A DNA stretch of 64,000 nt. Source: Centroberyx gerrardi. Taxonomy: Eukaryota > Chordata > Actinopteri > Beryciformes > Berycidae. The notes under the pieces are model-generated. The model was given only the letters and a program-made list of their open reading frames with translations. It was not told the DNA's origin and searched no databases. A program made the translations under genes and the position numbers. Positions within the stretch are counted from its first letter, which is position 1, and every line of letters starts with the position of its first letter. The DNA is taken from positions 29,432,992 to 29,496,991 of the forward strand of contig NC_135998.1 of NCBI RefSeq assembly GCF_048128805.1, in the 5' to 3' direction. Below, one piece after another: positions 62,560-64,000 of this stretch.

Positions 62560-62790
62560 TTTATTATCTTGAGTCTCCAATCAGTGCGACTACCGCCTTG
62601 CTCCTGACGCACGGCTGAGTCAACGGGCGCGCGCGTATAACTGATAATTCCCCAGACAAAAGAGCGCACACATGGCTCCGTCCAAGTGAGAGTATTCAAC
62701 CTACTTTAAAGCTGCCAACTTCACGCCAAGTTCCCGGAGGTAGAGAAACACAGAGTGGATGTCTCGCAAATTCCAAACCAGCGGAACCTG
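62560..62790 (+). promoter_or_regulatory. CpG-rich promoter-like patch with possible first exon
   Basis: GGGCGCGCGCGTATAACTGA (62619-62638) gives a GC-rich stretch with a TATA-like box. About 150 nt downstream a donor-like ACATCG-GTAGGG occurs at 62797-62800. This looks like the start of a plus-strand gene whose coding exons lie beyond the window. Confidence 0.35.
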
Positions 62791-63224
62791 ACATCGGGTA
62801 GGGGCAAAGATACAATTATCATTTTTTATTTTGTCGACAAACGATTGAATTAATTCAGATATATTCATGATATCTACTCAAAAAGAAAATCAATGTAATA
62901 ATGATAATAATAAACCTAACACTTTTCTAAGCAGAGTGCTTATATATAGTATAAGATAGTAAAACAATTGTACCACAAAACAAATAGTAGCCTAGATAAT
63001 ATCACTTTCTGGAGTTGCTCTATTGATAGTAAACAGGAAACTTTCTTCAGTATCAAAGGTGAAACTCAAAGTCCATGAAGTCAGCCTCCCATAATGGAGC
63101 AGCTTCAGGAAGTGGCTCTTTTTTTTTTTTTTTGGGAAGTGGCTCTTGATGGCATTACAGATTGGCTTCATGGGTTCTTGGGTTTGAGAGTGAAATGTAC
63201 ATACATTTTTGATAGAGCTATCAG

Positions 63225-63330
63225 AGATAATAAAAAATATAGCCGCAAGCGGCAATTGCGGGGTCCGAGCACAATTTGAAAAGACAGACAAAACATTACA
63301 GAAGGTAGAAAGACACACACAAATACTGAC
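63225..63330 (+). repeat. Fish repeat with the GCCGCAAGCGGC motif
   Basis: ATAGCCGCAAGCGGCAATTG followed by CGGGGTCCGAGCAC is a phrase I recall from many fish genomes. It contains a short GCCGC-AA-GCGGC hairpin. Ends not resolved. Confidence 0.5.
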
Positions 63331-63478
63331 ATGTTGTGAAGATCAGACATGCAGTATATTAGTTACTGGCTTTTGTGTTGACTTCTATCAATCACATTTT
63401 TTCATTGCAACCACATTGCTCAAGTTGTTCACAATGGCCAAACTTTCTATGACTTGTTCTTGACTACTAACGATTCCA

Positions 63479-63552
63479 GAAAGGACAAGCCTGGATTTGA
63501 ACCAATAACCTTCCACATGAAAGGCTGATGCTTTACCTACTGAGCCAAAGGC
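63479..63552 (-). mobile_element. tRNA-like SINE head
   Basis: Minus reads TTTGGCTCAGTAGGTAAAGC (A box) and GGTTCAAATCC (B box) with a short CCTT/AAGG anticodon-like stem between. The acceptor stem does not pair well, so this is a SINE head or pseudogene rather than a working tRNA. Confidence 0.55.
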
Positions 63553-63714
63553 CTGTTACGGGTTTATTGAGGAGAAACTAACAGTATTGTGATACTGCAG
63601 CCTATGAGAAATTGACAGTGCTAATCACTTTATAGAACATTGTAGTGCTCTCCATTAATGAATAAAACAATAGTAAGTCACATGGGCCAGAAAACTGCTG
63701 CTGCACTGCTCTCT

Positions 63715-63908
63715 GTGGGTTGAAACGTCCGGTCACACCCCAATCAGTGATGCCAATCAGGTATTTTGCCATTGACAGATGATGTCAAACACCTGCTTTG
63801 AGTTTTCTGCACTGTGTGATTTAGAGTTGATTTACTTTTCATGAAACTTCAAAATGGTCACAGTTCATAAGGGACTTGAACTCACAACCTTGTGCTCCAA
63901 AGACCTGA
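63715..63908 (-). mobile_element. SINE-like repeat, copy 2 (inverted to 52262)
   Basis: Shares TTGAAACGTCCGGTCACACC, GTATTTTGCCATTGACAGAT and the B-box-like region with 52262-52480, on the opposite strand. Confidence 0.65.
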
Positions 63909-63910
63909 GC

Positions 63911-64000
63911 TTAAAGGAATAGTTCACCCAAAAATTTAAATTTGGTCATTATCTACTCATTCTCATGCCAGTACAAACTCAGGTGAGTGTTTTTTCTTCA
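63911..64000 (+). mobile_element. Left end of a TTAA-type MITE
   Basis: TTAAAGGAATAGTTCACCC followed by AAAAATTTAAATTTGGTCAT matches the terminal sequence of a very abundant fish repeat whose TTAA flank suggests Kolobok or piggyBac-type insertion. The right end is beyond the window. Confidence 0.5.

Noticed and set aside
63479..63552. Functional tRNA gene
   Set aside because: A and B boxes are present but the acceptor stem does not pair and no terminator follows; fits a SINE head.

Overview
The window looks like nuclear DNA of a ray-finned fish. Genes are split by GT-AG introns. The spaces between them are packed with typical fish repeats: L2-, L1-, Tx1- and RNase H-type LINEs, Ty3/gypsy and BEL/Pao LTR elements, hAT, Harbinger and ISL2EU DNA transposons, and tRNA-derived SINEs, plus many CA, CT and GA microsatellites. 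No bacterial or organellar features are present. An apparently intact CatSper channel gene suggests a fish lineage that kept the sperm CatSper system, which several model teleosts have lost; the species cannot be named from sequence alone.

Host-type genes: two apolipoprotein L-like genes lie head to head (5.2-7.0 kb on minus, 12.2-14.1 kb on plus). They share the same layout of one large coding exon plus a 174-nt last exon. The plus copy carries a frameshift at a GA run. At 21.2-22.6 kb is an open 451-codon frame joining a hydrophobic N-terminus, an acidic Ser/Glu repeat and a complete LINE-type AP endonuclease domain with no reverse transcriptase; it is the strongest candidate for something new. 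A complete 11-exon catsper1 gene (378 aa) occupies 39.8-44.0 kb. A five-exon trypsin gene occupies 60.2-61.8 kb; its catalytic parts are whole but an in-frame TGA interrupts the signal peptide.

Mobile DNA by region: 0-4.5 kb LINE tails and a SINE; 8.5-9.8 kb a hAT element inside another hAT element, each with a perfect 8-bp target duplication; 14.9-20.2 kb a LINE RNase H fragment and a decayed gypsy element with its 5' LTR; 27.4-28.8 kb a hAT deletion derivative; 30.0-33.1 kb a Tx1-like LINE split by a BEL/Pao element whose integrase has lost a catalytic Asp; 33.9-36.6 kb an ISL2EU-like element with about 400-bp inverted arms; 37.0-37.2 kb a MADF exon; 46.9-52.1 kb a Harbinger element containing a hAT element that itself contains an L2-like LINE; 54.0-57.4 kb two related endogenous-retrovirus-like elements in opposite orientation, with proline-tRNA primer sites and no recognisable genes; 58.8-59.2 kb a further LTR. 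Intergenic DNA is otherwise AT-rich and without recognisable genes.

The host genes do not form a pathway together. Exon joins were checked by phase and paralogue agreement only, with no transcript data.
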